Positions 1 to 11,345 of a DNA stretch of 64,000 bases are shown here, piece after piece. Both the position numbers and the translations under genes were made by a program. Source of the stretch: Phialophora verrucosa (lineage: Eukaryota; Ascomycota; Eurotiomycetes; Chaetothyriales; Herpotrichiellaceae); assembly GCA_002099365.1 (NCBI GenBank), contig MSED01000002.1:558001-622000 (forward strand), written 5' to 3'. Each line of letters opens with the position of its first letter. The stretch's first letter is position 1. The notes under the pieces were generated by a model that ran no database searches, was not told the DNA's origin, and saw only the letters and a list, made by a program, of their open reading frames with translations.

Positions 1-1522
1 CTGGCTAGCAATTATCGGGTTGACGTCGCTCGAACTTTCAGGACATACATCAACTGGCCTGGGCACCTCTGTGTCAAGAAGCGCAACCATCACCACCAAA
101 CAACACCGCGGCTGGCGCATGACGCGCTCATCCCAGACCTACGCTCTCCTCCGCGATGAAGTAAGACGTCTTAATCCTCCACCGGCAGACCAATCGCCCA
201 CGATACCCCCTGCAACGGGCACAAGTTCACCTAGCGATACATCCATCCGGTTGACACCCGACCCGCGATTCCTCCTACTGAGACATTGGTCCCTGTATGA
301 TAGCATGCTGCATTCCCCCTACCTCGCCGCGCGTCTGCATGTGTGGAATGAATCGGGCACCAAACGACTACACAAGCTTCTCGCGAAGATGGGCGTGTCC
401 TTGACGCAATGCAAGCAAACATATACTCACATGGACATAGACTTGAAGAAGTCACTTCGCGATCGCCTATTGAAGTACGCGGGCGTTTATGGACTGGATG
501 ACCTCGTACCGTCTGGCACCGGAAGAGCTTCTTACGAACAAGAAGGCTGGGGCTTCATCCGCTCCTGGGGCTGGAAGGCTCAACTCTCAGCCGTGGACGT
601 GGGCGTTATATTGGGTGCGATCCTGGACGTCGGCCCCACTGCCACGCCATCAGGCGCCTCCAACGCTGCATCATATACACAGTCACAGTCACAAGCCTCC
701 CAACTCACCACCAAAGAAGACGTCCCCGACCGTTCCACCCTTCTTCTTCCACGCTTCTTTGCTGCATATGATGCTCTCAACCCGACTTCTCCAAGCAAAC
801 TCCTCGACGCGATTTCCTCCGCACAACATCTCCTCCGCTCCATCCTAAGGACCGGCTCCTCGCTATTACAAAAACACCATATTCGCCATCTTCGCGCATT
901 CAGAATGGGCGTGGTCAAAGAAGGACCGGACCTGCCGCTCTTCGCGGGGAGTCCCGGCGCATTGGTGAAATTGGCGCTGTGGGTGGGCGAGGCGATTGCC
1001 GTGCAGGAAAGGGAAAAAGCCTCCGGACGGGATGCAGGACTCCCGACACCGTTGGTGCTCGCGGCGTTGGACGAACAAAGAGGCACGTATGTTGTCGTAG
1101 GCACGGGAGGGGGGATTGGTGGAGGCGAGGATATCGAAGGGCGGAAGGAACGGGAGGAGAAGAGGAAGAAAAGAGAGGAAGAGAGGGAGAAAAAGAAGGA
1201 GATCAGGGAAGAGAAACGGGCTGCCCGCAGAGCTCAACGAGAATTACTTGGCGAGGATTCAGACGTGGAAGACGAAGACACTGAATCCGAATCAGAAGCT
1301 GATTCCGAGTCTGAGGAGGAAATCGATGAAGCAGAGATGGAAAAGAGACGCAGGAGAGGATATGGCCACAATCGGTTTGGCATTGCGTTTCAGGAAGTCG
1401 TGGAGGAGACGAACGCCAGGGTCCGGATCGACAGTTTCGACCATTGTATCGTCGAGGTCAAGAAGGAGGATCTCGCCGGGTTTTTGGAGGGCTTGAGTTT
1501 AAAGGCCGTTGTCGGGCGGTAG
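1..1522 (+). CDS. CDC45: Cdc45 replication initiation factor, C-terminal part (5' end outside window)
   Basis: The frame is open from base 2 to a TAG at 1520-1522 (about 506 residues), so the gene starts upstream of the window. Cdc45 is part of the CMG (Cdc45-MCM-GINS) helicase that unwinds DNA at nuclear replication forks. The blocks seen are typical of the family: LRHWSLYDSML, KLLAKMGVSLTQC followed by YTHMD, a GW.A.LSA.DV stretch, and a C-terminal block with NRFGIAFQEV, RIDSFDHC and VEVKKEDLAGFLE. Just before that last block lies a stretch of about 75 highly charged residues (encoded near 1135-1360), first Lys/Arg/Glu-rich and coiled-coil-like, then acidic Ser/Glu/Asp-rich. No intron is needed in this part. 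Identification is by recognised motifs and is firm; the N-terminal part is not available. Confidence 0.9.
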   Translation, partial: WLAIIGLTSLELSGHTSTGLGTSVSRSATITTKQHRGWRMTRSSQTYALLRDEVRRLNPPPADQSPTIPPATGTSSPSDTSIRLTPDPRFLLLRHWSLYDSMLHSPYLAARLHVWNESGTKRLHKLLAKMGVSLTQCKQTYTHMDIDLKKSLRDRLLKYAGVYGLDDLVPSGTGRASYEQEGWGFIRSWGWKAQLSAVDVGVILGAILDVGPTATPSGASNAASYTQSQSQASQLTTKEDVPDRSTLLLPRFFAAYDALNPTSPSKLLDAISSAQHLLRSILRTGSSLLQKHHIRHLRAFRMGVVKEGPDLPLFAGSPGALVKLALWVGEAIAVQEREKASGRDAGLPTPLVLAALDEQRGTYVVVGTGGGIGGGEDIEGRKEREEKRKKREEEREKKKEIREEKRAARRAQRELLGEDSDVEDEDTESESEADSESEEEIDEAEMEKRRRRGYGHNRFGIAFQEVVEETNARVRIDSFDHCIVEVKKEDLAGFLEGLSLKAVVGR

Positions 1523-4169
1523 TCCGCGGACCGTGAATCGGTACTGATGAATGTCACGGCTGAAGGGCGAAGAGCGAACAGTGAGGCGCCAGACGATGAA
1601 GTGATGATGAGGGGGTGGTTTACTGTGTTGGATGTGCAAGGCTGGTGTCTCCTCTAGAGCACCTAAACTTTTGCATATTCTCCAGAAGGTGCATACTCGT
1701 CCTCATCGATTGACGTCTTCTGGGGCACGAGAAGCGAGCACTAGAAGCATAGTGGTGCAGGAACGTACGAGCGCACAAATTATATCACGAGTCGTCGCTT
1801 TCGCATTTGGTGTCTGAGCGATGCGATTGCAATGGGTTTGTTTAGTCTAGGTTCAATGAGAATCAATCCATGCTGCGGCTGATATTTAGACGATCGTGAC
1901 TCGTTAGCGTCCAGCCTTGTCTCTTGAGTTGAGGAAATGAATGTTCATTGTCATGGATGACGAAAATACCACTACTATTACAGCAGAAGATGAAAACACG
2001 TCGTGGATCACGAGGATGCCCCTACTACTAGAAGATGAAAACACGCTGAGGCACGGATTGTGAACATCCTCGGGATATAGAATAAGAGTACCGAGTACGC
2101 TTTCTAAAATGAGAGTGTACTTCGGGTTTCTCGTGAGTCGCCGTGCATGGAACGGTCGGAAATTCTTGATCCTTCGGTAGAACCCATAGGGAGTCTATTG
2201 ATGGTTGAGAACGACTCGAGCCGATTATGAAGGGTTTTGTCTTTGCATCCTTCTCATCTTACCTGGGAAGAGTCAGCGCCAGGACCTTGCCAGTTGTGCT
2301 ATGTACGTCTCACGGGGACATAATCTGTCGGAGAGTACCCGCATCACCCAATGCGGTGGGCTGTATACAGTGCTAGTTACAGTACTTAGTATGTCGAGAC
2401 TTGAGCAAACGGAAATGAGGACAAGAAGGCTGGAAAGAGTCGGAACCGCAAGAGGAATCATTCCCGGGATGTGGTGGCGTCTACTTTTGGGGCTGTTTGT
2501 GGCAGTCGGGTTCTAAACCGCAAAGTTGCTCCGGTAGACGGCCGGAAGCGTGTACAAACTGTGTGGTGTGAGGGCGACGGGTATCTGCGTACACGGAACC
2601 CAGCGCCGATGGGGATGATACTCCATATGGCTGGCTTCAACTGATGTGTAGATCCAACGAGGCGCCACCCCCAAGAGCAAGATGAAGTGAAGTCGAGTGC
2701 CCCAGGGCTACAGAAATTATTACTTGTACCAAGGTAATTAACGTGCTCATGATCTCCAGCAGGCATGCTCGGACGCTCCCTAAAAGGAGATGTTATCTCC
2801 AAAAGGAGACACTACTTGCCAATGACCTCTGGCTGATAGGGCCGGAAGGGTTGCTTGTGTCAATAATCGTCCTGTCTTTCAGGTCAAAGAATCTTGCGTT
2901 GACGCTAGCTCCGGCATCGCAGTGTTTGCGCGGGCTAATACCAAAATTATCAAGCTGTTCGAAGAGCAAGCCACGGGAGTAGTGTTCTAGAAAGTCGCTG
3001 CTTCCATGGTGGGTGACTGACGATGTGGTGGCGTTGGCGGTTGACCACAACATGCCAGTGGCACCTTCCAACCTGACTACGTGTGGACGACAGCAAATGC
3101 GCTGCCATGCCTGGCGAACCGTTCTCAGAATCAGAGCTTCTGCTGTTGTTGATTTTCCTTGAACAAGAGATTGCAATTTCTCGGTAAGCTGAAGGAAACG
3201 AGATATTACAGAAAGAGGAGCAGAAGTCTGGTGTGCTCGGAAAATTTCTTAGCAGAGCGAGATTACAAACTTCAATCTCTTCCTTTTTGACGATGCAGTG
3301 TGCTTTTGCCGGCTTGCGTCTCCCTGTCCGGCAATGACCCCTGAGGCATTCGTGCTCGCAGAAGAATACCGTGCATGGAGCATGTCTTCGTGTTGGCAGC
3401 TTGCATGAGTGAAGGCATCGCACTAGTCGTTGGCTCTCCGATAGACTTCTTGGGCTGGACGATGCATCCAGTACGAGTAGCCCGCTACCTGTAGTGTGAG
3501 GCGTCCACAGGCCGTCCTAAAGCTAGATTGAACGCCACCGACCTTGTCGGCGCTCATAGCGCTGCACCGGCGGGAAATCCTCCAGTCAGCGGGCGACCGT
3601 CCCTGGCAGCAACAGCCGCTTTCATGCTTTAGTCAGCATCTGAAACGCCGCTAGGGGACCATCTTCGGCAGGGGCCTCCGTTTCGAACAAGGAAGCTCAA
3701 CGTTGTTGGCGTCTCACAGCTTCCATTTTGCGTCACTCTCTGGCGTGTTCTCCAGCTTTTCACAGGCAAAGTCTTCAATTCTTGCATAATCGCCCCATTT
3801 CTCCTGCTCTGATCGCGGCGGGAACCTCTTCGCCGGAAACGGAGCCAGTGGAGAGTCGCCCTTCGGCTCCACTGTTCGACGCTGGAAGCGAACAGCGCAT
3901 CCATGTCTCCATCTGCCAATCCTTCTGCCTTGAGACCATTCCTACAGCGTCTTGGTTCTCAAACTGCCTCCTGAGGAACGCGTCTCAAGAGTCTCACCAG
4001 CGATATGACCCAGGATGGATCCCCTCGTGGAGCCGTTGGGCTCGTGTTCCGGTCGTGGCCCATCGGATAACAATGGGTTTCGTTCTTATTCGGGCCCGCT
4101 GCTCGATATATCCATCAGCGACTGTACAGTCATGATTCTTGGTCGTTTAATGCTCCGCAGGCATACACC
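1523..4169. other. Gene-poor intergenic stretch between CDC45 and the fasciclin gene
   Basis: About 2.6 kb with only short frames on both strands. None has a recognisable domain, and neighbouring frames could not be joined into a plausible spliced gene. It presumably holds the CDC45 3' end and the promoter of the fasciclin gene. A short repeat is listed separately. I see nothing else I can support. Confidence 0.5.
1985..2045 (+). repeat. Short direct repeat, two 16-bp copies
   Basis: AGAAGATGAAAACACG occurs at 1985-2000 and again at 2030-2045. Both copies are preceded by ACTACTA-type sequence, so the repeat unit is about 45 bp and imperfect. It is probably a local slippage duplication with no known function. 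Confidence 0.6.
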
Positions 4170-5639
4170 ATGAAGCTGTACAGCATAGTATTTGCCACCT
4201 TCAGCATTATTGCTTGTTGTCTTGCGGCAGACCAAGATGTCCTCACCATTTTGAAGCAGCAGAATGACATCTCAACATTTGTTGGACTACTGGAGCAATT
4301 CGATGACCTTGTTGACATCCTGAACCAAGGAACTTTCAGCGGTATGTCGACCGCTTCTCAACCCAACAACTGAACTAACATCCCAGCCAGTCCTCGTCCC
4401 CAACGACCAAGCCCTCGCTGCCTTTGGAAGTGAAAATCCGGACCTGAGCAACGACACAGATGCAGTGCGAGCGCTGCTGGAATACCATATTGCCAATGGA
4501 ACACACCCCTCCGCCACGTTCGGCCTGCGACCACTATTCGTACCGACACTTTTGACGAATCCCGAGTATACCAACGTTACAGGCGGCCAAGTTGTGGAAT
4601 TCGCGTCGCTGAATAACCGGTCAGCGGTGGTGAGCGGAGTGAAAGCCGTATCACACCTTGTCGAAGCCGTGGGTGTTGCCTCACCTCGCGCACCGCAGCG
4701 GCGATACTAATAGACGATAGGACATTTTCTACCTCGGCGGTCTCATTCACATTATTGACTCGGTGCTGACCATTCCGATCTCGTTTCCGGCGACAATCAC
4801 TAAAGCCGGATTGACAGACCTTGTCGCGCTGCTCACCAAGGGTGGATTCGTGACACCAAACTCTCCGGCCGTTACGATAGTGAACACTCTTGCAGATCTC
4901 ACGATCTTCGGCCCGAACTCATCTCAGTTCTCTGCCAGCTTCACGGGATGGGACGGCCTCTCCAGCGCGGATCTCTTGTCTATCTTTCAATACAGCATAT
5001 CTCAAGGACCAGTTCTTTACTCTTCGGCCTTCCAAAATGACACAAAGATTCCAACGCTAGATGGCATATCCGCTACGATGAACGAGCAAGATGGACAGTT
5101 TTATGTCGATACTTCGCTCATCACGACGCGAGACTACCTGACTTCGAATGGTGTGTTACAGATACTTGATAGGTACGTGGAGTTCACTGCGAGTCTCGAT
5201 GCCAGTGACTAACGCATTTAGCCCTCTGAACCCCAACACAACAGGCCAACAACCCCTATCGAATCCCAAATCCAACCATGGCGGGTCGAGAGGCCTCAGC
5301 ACAGCTGCGGCGGCAGGTATCGGAATTGCCATTGGAGCCATCATCCTCGGCGGTGCACTTGTCGCTGCATTGTACATCCGGACCAAACGCCGTCGCAGAT
5401 TTGCCCAGCTCGCTGGAGGACAAACCGGCGATCCTCCTCCGAGGTACGAATTGGACACGAAAGGCGTAAGTGCCAGTACGGTGGAAGCCAGAGGGGCTCC
5501 CAGAACCCAAGTGTATGAGATCCATCATCCACCGAAACCCCCATCGCCACTGGAGATTGATGGACGAGAAAGAAGCCGGATCAGTGTCACGATTCAGGGC
5601 ACACCTCCACGGCACTTGGGCTTCCAGGCTCGATTCTAA
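4170..5639 (+). CDS. Fasciclin-domain cell-surface protein with one transmembrane segment
   Basis: Model: exons 4170-4341, 4391-4668, 4721-5172 and 5222-5639 (439 residues); all introns are GT-AG and the frame is kept. The N-terminus looks like a secretion signal (MKLYSIVFATFSIIACCLAA). Two fasciclin (FAS1) regions follow: one after exon 1 with the typical opening VLVPNDQALAAF and a closing DIFYLGGLIHIIDSVL, then a second with FGPNSSQF and later FQNDTKIPTLDG. An NTT-rich linker leads to one hydrophobic helix (about GIGIAIGAIILGGALVAALY), a basic stop-transfer KRRRR and a Pro-rich cytosolic tail of about 90 residues. FAS1 domains usually mediate adhesion or matrix contact. Fungal relatives are often GPI-anchored, but here a true transmembrane helix with a tail is seen. 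The substrate or partner is unknown. Confidence 0.8.
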
Positions 5640-7581
5640 ATGCACGACTTCTGACGGGATCCTTTGCGGATTGGAGCAGAGGCTGGCATAATTACGGCCT
5701 TTAATGACAGGATGATTACCTCCGACAAGGAGTGTACCTTGGCGCTGGACTGAAGGCTGACCGAGATCTCTGTTGTGTTGTCGGTTCAGCCGCGTCGCCT
5801 TCGGAAGACCAAGGAGCCCGGTACAAACCTGTGCTGTAAGATACACGGATATATGTGGACGTCTAATATGTTGCTTTGTTTTGGGACAGATACCCTTATG
5901 GCGAAACAAAAGTTTTTCATCCCTCAAGAACGATCTGAATTGCTCATCCAGCCGCAGGTGACACGCCTACTTCACTGAGTTAGGAGCACATTATCCACCG
6001 AGGTGGAAATATCCTCCTGTCTTCTCTTCTCATGACATTCGCACTCGCGATACGGCCCTATCGCGTTCTAACGATCGAAATTTAAGACTGATTAAATGGG
6101 CCTCCCAGCCCACCATCACGCTTGAAGACAGTCACATGCGAGAATTCCTGTCGCATGCTCCAGAATTGGTCATTGCACCGGGGCGATCAACGAGAATGAG
6201 ATCATCAACCAGGGAATGATGGGGAGATGGGACGTTGATGCTGAGGTAACTCTCAGTGGGCAGGATCTCGGAGGTTATCGTCTTGGGAAGGACTGGACCC
6301 AACAGGGCAGGTATTGAACGCGAGAGCTGCCATGCTCGTTGCTTCGCTTGGCGGCCACCAATACAGCAGTGAATGGAAGGTGAGCTCGCTATGACGGGTG
6401 CGGTAGACGAATATTCGACTTTACTATTCCCTGCCTACCACCCACTGCCCAATGCCCGGCTCCTCGCAGAACACTTCATATATTGACGCTCACTTCTACC
6501 GGTGGGCGGCCACTGTCTCTTACAGCCTCGAATCTACTCCCGCACCGAAGATGGAGTTTTCCACCATCAGCCGACTACAAACACAACCTGCCAAACGACG
6601 ATCGACACGACAAAAGTTCACCGCGACACTTCTTCAGCCCCTGAAGATCCTACTTGCTGTTCTCGCAGCCTTCGCAACCACATCCAATTACCAAGCAAAG
6701 CTCCAGCGGTATCAGCGAAAATTTATGCTGACGGAGAACGAAAACGGAATGACGTTCGAAGGCCTTCGCGATCCCCATCCTTTACAAACTTTCGGCGCTC
6801 CATTCTCGAACGACAGAATCGACGGCTACGGATGCTTTATGCTCGATCCATCCAGCAATGAAATAGTCGAAGTCCCGAAGTGGAGTCCCCAATGACTTCT
6901 GCGACCTTCTTCAGTGTCAGCTATATGATGCCAGACCAACTACCGAGAATGAATTCGTTGCCAGCCTCCACTTCGTCTGCATCCTTGAACTCCCCTAACC
7001 CAAAGTGTCGCAAGCCAGAGCGAAGACTAGAAATAAGCTTCGAAGGCGTACTCGAACCTATGAAGGGAATACTGGCGAAGCAGATCCCAGTGTTTCCGAG
7101 TGGCGGCGGCGTGGATAGCTCGAAGCATCGCTGTAGAATAATTACTTAGTCAAGGCCTGAAAATTGCTGGTCCCAAAATCAAGGTCGGTTGAGCACTCCC
7201 AGGTTTGTGGCATTTTTTTCATGCGGCGTCCGATGTCTATCAACAGAAGGTCAATAGATTGAGCATGGATTTCAATTTCTCGTGCTCCGAAGCTCTTCAT
7301 CACCGACTATGTACTGTGTTAGAACGGGAGGAAGAGGCTGGTGCGGCAAGGAGGCAATCAGGGGTAATCGGACCAAATATTCTCCGGTATCCGACATCAA
7401 AGCGCGTCCTTCCCTCTTCGCCTTTGTTGCACTTCCTCTTCTTGCTTACCAACTCATTGCCAATCCGTTGCAGCCGACCTCCACCACTGCGTAGTCTTGC
7501 GAGAATGGCTATGTCTTCGTTTATTCCCTCTTGACTGGAAAGTGTCACTGAACCCGCACAATTAGACACCTCGCAGGCAAG
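5640..7581. other. Intergenic stretch between fasciclin gene and GPI8
   Basis: About 1.9 kb. The only moderately long frame on the coding strand is listed separately as a doubtful small gene. The remainder should contain the fasciclin 3' end and the GPI8 promoter; no other feature is recognisable. Confidence 0.4.
6551..6895 (+). CDS. Doubtful small hypothetical protein
   Basis: An ATG-initiated frame of 114 residues lies between two clear genes. It starts MEFSTISRLQ, has a short hydrophobic part (LLAVLAAFATT) and ends PKWSPQ. I recognise no domain, and no convincing intron joins it to the following frame (6880-7149). It may be chance. It is listed only because it is the longest unassigned sense frame in this gap. 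Confidence 0.15.
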   Translation: MEFSTISRLQTQPAKRRSTRQKFTATLLQPLKILLAVLAAFATTSNYQAKLQRYQRKFMLTENENGMTFEGLRDPHPLQTFGAPFSNDRIDGYGCFMLDPSSNEIVEVPKWSPQ

Positions 7582-8769
7582 ATGAGGCTCCTCCCGTCGA
7601 TCGGGGCAGTCCTCGCCCTTCTTACGACAAGTCTCGCCGCCCATACCTCCAACTGGGCCGTCCTCGTCTCGACCTCGCGCTTCTGGTTCAACTACCGCCA
7701 CCTCGCGAACACCCTCTCTCTCTACCGCACCGTCAAGCGCCTCGGAATCCCCGACTCGCAGATCCTTCTCCTCCTGCCCGACGATATGGCTTGTAACCCG
7801 CGAAACGCATTTTCGGGGACGGTCTATTCGAACGCCGACCGACGCATGGATCTGTACGGCGAGAACGTCGAGGTCGATTACCGCGGCTACGAGGTCACAG
7901 TTGAGAACTTCATCCGCCTGCTCACGGATCGCTGGGAAGAGGGTGTCCCTGCGAGCAAACGATTGCAGACGGACGAAGGAAGCAACATCTTGATTTACAT
8001 GACGGGACACGGCGGAAGCGAGTTCCTGAAGTTTCAAGACAGCGAGGAGATTTCCAGTTGGGACCTGGCCGATGCGTTCTCCCAGATGAGGGAGAAAAAG
8101 CGTTACAATGAGATGTTGTTCATGATCGATACGTGTCAGGCCAATACACTGTATCGGCAATTTTACGCGCCGGGCGTGATCGCCACTGGTTCAAGCGAAG
8201 AGGATGAATCCTCGTACTCTCACCACGCCGACAACGATGTGGGAGTCGCGGTGATTGATCGCTGGACATACTATGTGCTGGAATTCTTGGAGACGCAAGT
8301 CACGGGGCCGACGAGTGAGAAGACACTGGGCGATCTATTCGACAGCTATGATGTGGGCAAGATCCACAGTAGACCGGGGGTCCGGTGGGATCTGTTCCCC
8401 GGTGGGGAAGAGGCAGGCCGCAAAAGGAGGGTTGTGGATTTCTTTGGGAATGTGCAGAGTGTGGAGATCCAAGGGAGTAAGAGTGACCTCGAAAGTCTAC
8501 AGGGGGATATTCAAGGGTTGAAGAGACTGGTTCAGGAGTACCAAGAATTTGCGGCAGCTCAGGAGAGCAATCGGACGGAAATGGCCAGTTTATTGCAGCA
8601 AAGGACGGCGGAGAAAATCAAAGGCAATGGGAGTGCGCGCTCGACACAGCACAACACGGTTGCAAGGCTGAAGGTCTCGGGAAAAACTCAATGGGCCCGA
8701 CAGGTGGCTGGAGCGACTGTCCTTTCCGGACTTGCGGCATTATGGTACTTCGCGCCAAAGCTCGTGTGA
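7582..8769 (+). CDS. GPI8: GPI-anchor transamidase catalytic subunit Gpi8 (PIG-K)
   Basis: Intronless gene of 395 residues. Gpi8 is the cysteine protease of the GPI transamidase in the endoplasmic reticulum: it cuts the C-terminal signal of a proprotein and joins the new end to a GPI anchor. A hydrophobic signal peptide covers about residues 1-20, followed by the family opening NWAVLVSTSRFWFNYRH. The catalytic His is in TGHGG (His143) and the catalytic Cys in MIDTCQA (Cys185); this is a C13-type caspase-like fold. LPDDMACN and the GVIATGSSEEDESSYSHH block are also typical. Beyond the protease domain come a weak coiled coil and a C-terminal hydrophobic segment (ATVLSGLAALWYFAP) that can anchor it in the ER membrane. 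The gene converges on the tautomerase gene, with 79 bp between their stops. Length and active site look intact. Confidence 0.95.
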   Translation: MRLLPSIGAVLALLTTSLAAHTSNWAVLVSTSRFWFNYRHLANTLSLYRTVKRLGIPDSQILLLLPDDMACNPRNAFSGTVYSNADRRMDLYGENVEVDYRGYEVTVENFIRLLTDRWEEGVPASKRLQTDEGSNILIYMTGHGGSEFLKFQDSEEISSWDLADAFSQMREKKRYNEMLFMIDTCQANTLYRQFYAPGVIATGSSEEDESSYSHHADNDVGVAVIDRWTYYVLEFLETQVTGPTSEKTLGDLFDSYDVGKIHSRPGVRWDLFPGGEEAGRKRRVVDFFGNVQSVEIQGSKSDLESLQGDIQGLKRLVQEYQEFAAAQESNRTEMASLLQQRTAEKIKGNGSARSTQHNTVARLKVSGKTQWARQVAGATVLSGLAALWYFAPKLV

Positions 8770-8848
8770 ACGGCCGGTTTGCAGCAGCGACAACCATACA
8801 GCCACAAAACTATTCCTTCTGCCCTCGAGCTGGAGATGAATTCCGGAG

Positions 8849-9456
8849 TCACGGATTTTTGACCTCATACGGAAGCGGCTTGTTGTTGTCAGCCCACTCC
8901 TTCTCTGCCTCGGAGAACGCTGGCGGCGGGTCCAATCCCTGGATTCTCCAAAGATCCCGCGGGGTCTCGTAGATGTGCAGTTCCCAATCGATCTCCGGCC
9001 TGTCGATGATATACGGTTTCAGAGTCTATGCACCCGACGTCAGTACAGCCATCGAATCCACCGACCCTGACGACGCGAAAATCGACTTGTCGCAGCCAGC
9101 CAAGCCTCATCCGCAAGTTTTGAGGTCCCATCGCTGAATGTCCCACTCGAGAAACATACCTCGTTAATCATATCCATCCACTTCCGCCGCCTCTCCTTCC
9201 CTTCCACGGTCTCACTACCGGCCATGGTCCGTGCAATCTGCTCGACCACGACCCTCACGAAATTGGGTCGTGCCTCGCCGCCCACGAAACATGAGGGATT
9301 TGTGCCATCGGCGTCGGGCAAGTCGACGAATATCACGTTGACGTAGAAGGCGGGGAGGCCGCGCGACACGTACAGCGCTGTTACCGCCTTGGCGAGGCCC
9401 TCTCTTTGGGTTGGCGAGAATGTGTTGGGGTGGGAGAAGATCCGCCAGAGAGGCAT
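8849..9456 (-). CDS. Small tautomerase-superfamily protein
   Basis: Two exons on the minus strand, 9456-9160 and 9025-8849, encode 157 residues; the intron has a GTATGT donor and a TAG acceptor. The protein begins MPLWRIFSHPNTFSP, so Pro becomes the N-terminal residue after Met removal. An N-terminal catalytic proline is the hallmark of the tautomerase superfamily (4-oxalocrotonate tautomerase, cis-3-chloroacrylic acid dehalogenase). The block LPAFYVNVIFVDLPD and the C-terminal half with WELHIYE and DLWRIQGLDPPP resemble the fungal 'putative oxalocrotonate tautomerase' family. The substrate is unknown. The gene lies between GPI8 and the catabolic island. Tautomerases often act after ring cleavage, so a link to the island is possible but not shown. 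Confidence 0.8.
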
Positions 9457-10647
9457 GTTGGGCTGTGGATACCAGATAGAGATGGTAGACGTGAGCGTGG
9501 CACTGGTCGTGGTATGGAACCACTCTCAGGTATTTAGCAGAGGTGAATGCAGCTGAAGTAGTGCAGTGTGTCAGGCTCTGCTGATACACGGCACCGCAAT
9601 GGCAATGAGAATGGGAATGAGAACAGGAATGGCAGAGAGAACAATCATTCCCTCTCTTTATACCCATACGCGTACGGCCACGCCCTACGAAGGGCATCAA
9701 GCCTCTTATGCCCCACGCCACCGCCCAGGACGCTCGTCAGAACTTGTTCAGTAATTCTATTCCTCCTGTAAGGAGAATCCCCGTCTTAGAACCTCTACGT
9801 GACCGAGTACGAAATGAAAAATTGAGGATCGAGGATCGAGAATCGAATGATTAGTGAACTTCTTTAACCGACCGAGTACAGTGTATTCGCCCATGGCGTG
9901 CATACATGCAAGGCGGTCGAATCAGAAGGGCGTTAGGCCGTCAGCTTACAGAGGCAAATCCTGCCTCGAGCAAGACGTGCGACTCAGCCAGCCCGTGCCC
10001 TTCTAGACATCCCAGCCAGAGGGAGAAGCGGTCAAGTGGACAGCTACGGATAATTGAAGAATCGATGCTGAGGTATGGAGTGCGAAGTAATAGCTTACCC
10101 AACGAGAAGCCTCGGCTGCGAGGCGCCGATAAGCTTGAGGCACAGGCACCACGATAAGCCAAAGGGTCTGATGTCTCTGATGTCTCTACAGTAGCTTGGG
10201 GCCTTCCTCCTCGGTAATGGTGTGCTGCGGCCATAAGGTCGGACTAGACATTCGTAGCAACCAATTTCTGCCTCTTCTCCCGGTCATCTCTCTTTATGTA
10301 GTCACTCACGGACTGGGCTGCTCTCCTTGATGATTTACATCCTTGAATCTGTCTTTAACTCAGCAGCAGCCCAGCCATTCCTGCGATCGGGTTCACTAGC
10401 GAGATCTTACTTCGTACATAGTGACAGGAGAATGGAATCGGGAATACGGAACGGCTGCTATTCGGTCCGACTTGAATAGTCAATATATCAAGCCGAAAAT
10501 GCTTTTGAGCAAACATTTAACCATTTCCATCGTTCGCCCAAACCTTTCAGAACACTCACCAATCTGGAAGCAATCCTTGAGAAACGCGCTGTTTGTCAAT
10601 CCCGAGAGGAGACCTAAAAATAATAGCCTGAAGCTCTCTCCTTCACG
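9457..10647. other. Intergenic region at the left edge of the metabolic island
   Basis: About 1.2 kb holding the tautomerase promoter and the promoter of the first SnoaL-like gene. It has small tandem motifs (GAGGATC units near 9820-9850, TGATGTCTC units near 10170-10187) and an A/T-rich CTAAAAATAA about 30 nt before the ATG at 10648. No gene is recognisable. It marks the shift from housekeeping genes to the island. Confidence 0.4.
9655..9664 (-). promoter_or_regulatory. TATA-like element upstream of the tautomerase gene
   Basis: Read on the minus strand this is GGTATAAAGA, about 200 nt upstream of the tautomerase ATG at 9456. It matches a core-promoter TATA box, but no transcript start is known. 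Confidence 0.35.
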
Positions 10648-11100
10648 ATGTCGAATCTATCTCAGACCGAGCGGACGCGCGCGACAGCAAAGGAATTCAT
10701 GACGACGCTCGGCGATCGCCGCATGGAGGACTTGGGGAACCTTTTTGCGCCGGGCGCGCATTGGGCCGTGCTGGCGAGGACGGACCGGTGTTCTTGGGGC
10801 GGATCCAACCCGGGAGTACGCACCGCCAGCGTCGCCAAAAGTTTCGTGGACGAGTTCGACACCTGGGAGGTCAAGATTGTGAATCTGGTGGCCGAGAACG
10901 ACACGGCCTTCGTCGAGGGCTCCGTCAAGGGACGCGGGCCGGGACCTAAGGCCTACACTAACACCTATATGATGCGGTTCATTGTGGGTGACGATGGCAA
11001 GATCAAGGACTTCAAGGAAGGCATGGACTCGTACGAGGTCGAAGCCGCCATGAAGAGCCTGGAAGAGTTTCACAAGCAACAACAAAACGGGATCGCGTGA
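10648..11100 (+). CDS. SnoaL/NTF2-like protein 1 (ketosteroid-isomerase fold)
   Basis: Intronless, 150 residues. It looks like a SnoaL-like member of the NTF2 superfamily, small cone-shaped alpha+beta proteins that work as isomerases, cyclases, dehydratases or ligand binders. Seen: an N-terminal helix region TERTRATAKEFM, LGDRRMEDLGNLF, a SWGG turn, then beta-rich segments ending in YMMRFIV, GKIKDFKEGMDSYEVE. No reaction can be assigned from sequence alone. A clear paralogue lies at 43362-43817, near the other end of the island, sharing TERTR, DRR, NLF, WGG, YMMRFI, GKIKD and YEVE. It is the first gene of the island, followed by an SDR on the opposite strand. Confidence 0.75.
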   Translation: MSNLSQTERTRATAKEFMTTLGDRRMEDLGNLFAPGAHWAVLARTDRCSWGGSNPGVRTASVAKSFVDEFDTWEVKIVNLVAENDTAFVEGSVKGRGPGPKAYTNTYMMRFIVGDDGKIKDFKEGMDSYEVEAAMKSLEEFHKQQQNGIA

Positions 11101-11345
11101 ATTGGGGAACGGGAGCGAGATTTAACATAAGCGGAGCGGGAACGCCGATAGACACGGGACCGAGAAACACGTCGTGGTCGACGTATGTGACTGCCTCGTA
11201 TAGCAGCTTCCACCGGGGAGACTGACGATATGGATGTTGCGTATACGAGCTAGAATGGAGATGTTCTCTGTAGTGTGTGTTCAGGAGTAAATACGATGCT
11301 AGGTCTTCATGTCCCTATTTCTCGTGTATTGTCTCTAGTTCTCAG

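Noticed and set aside
2205..3423. Several frames of 80-160 codons in the gap after CDC45
   Set aside because: No domain, no good start context and no introns joining them; compatible with chance.
5256..5927. Minus-strand frame of about 220 codons
   Set aside because: Antisense to the last exon of the fasciclin gene, with no recognisable domain.
7300..8160. Long frame on the minus strand (about 286 codons) opposite GPI8
   Set aside because: It overlaps the intact, recognisable GPI8 gene and has no domain; it reflects codon bias on the other strand.
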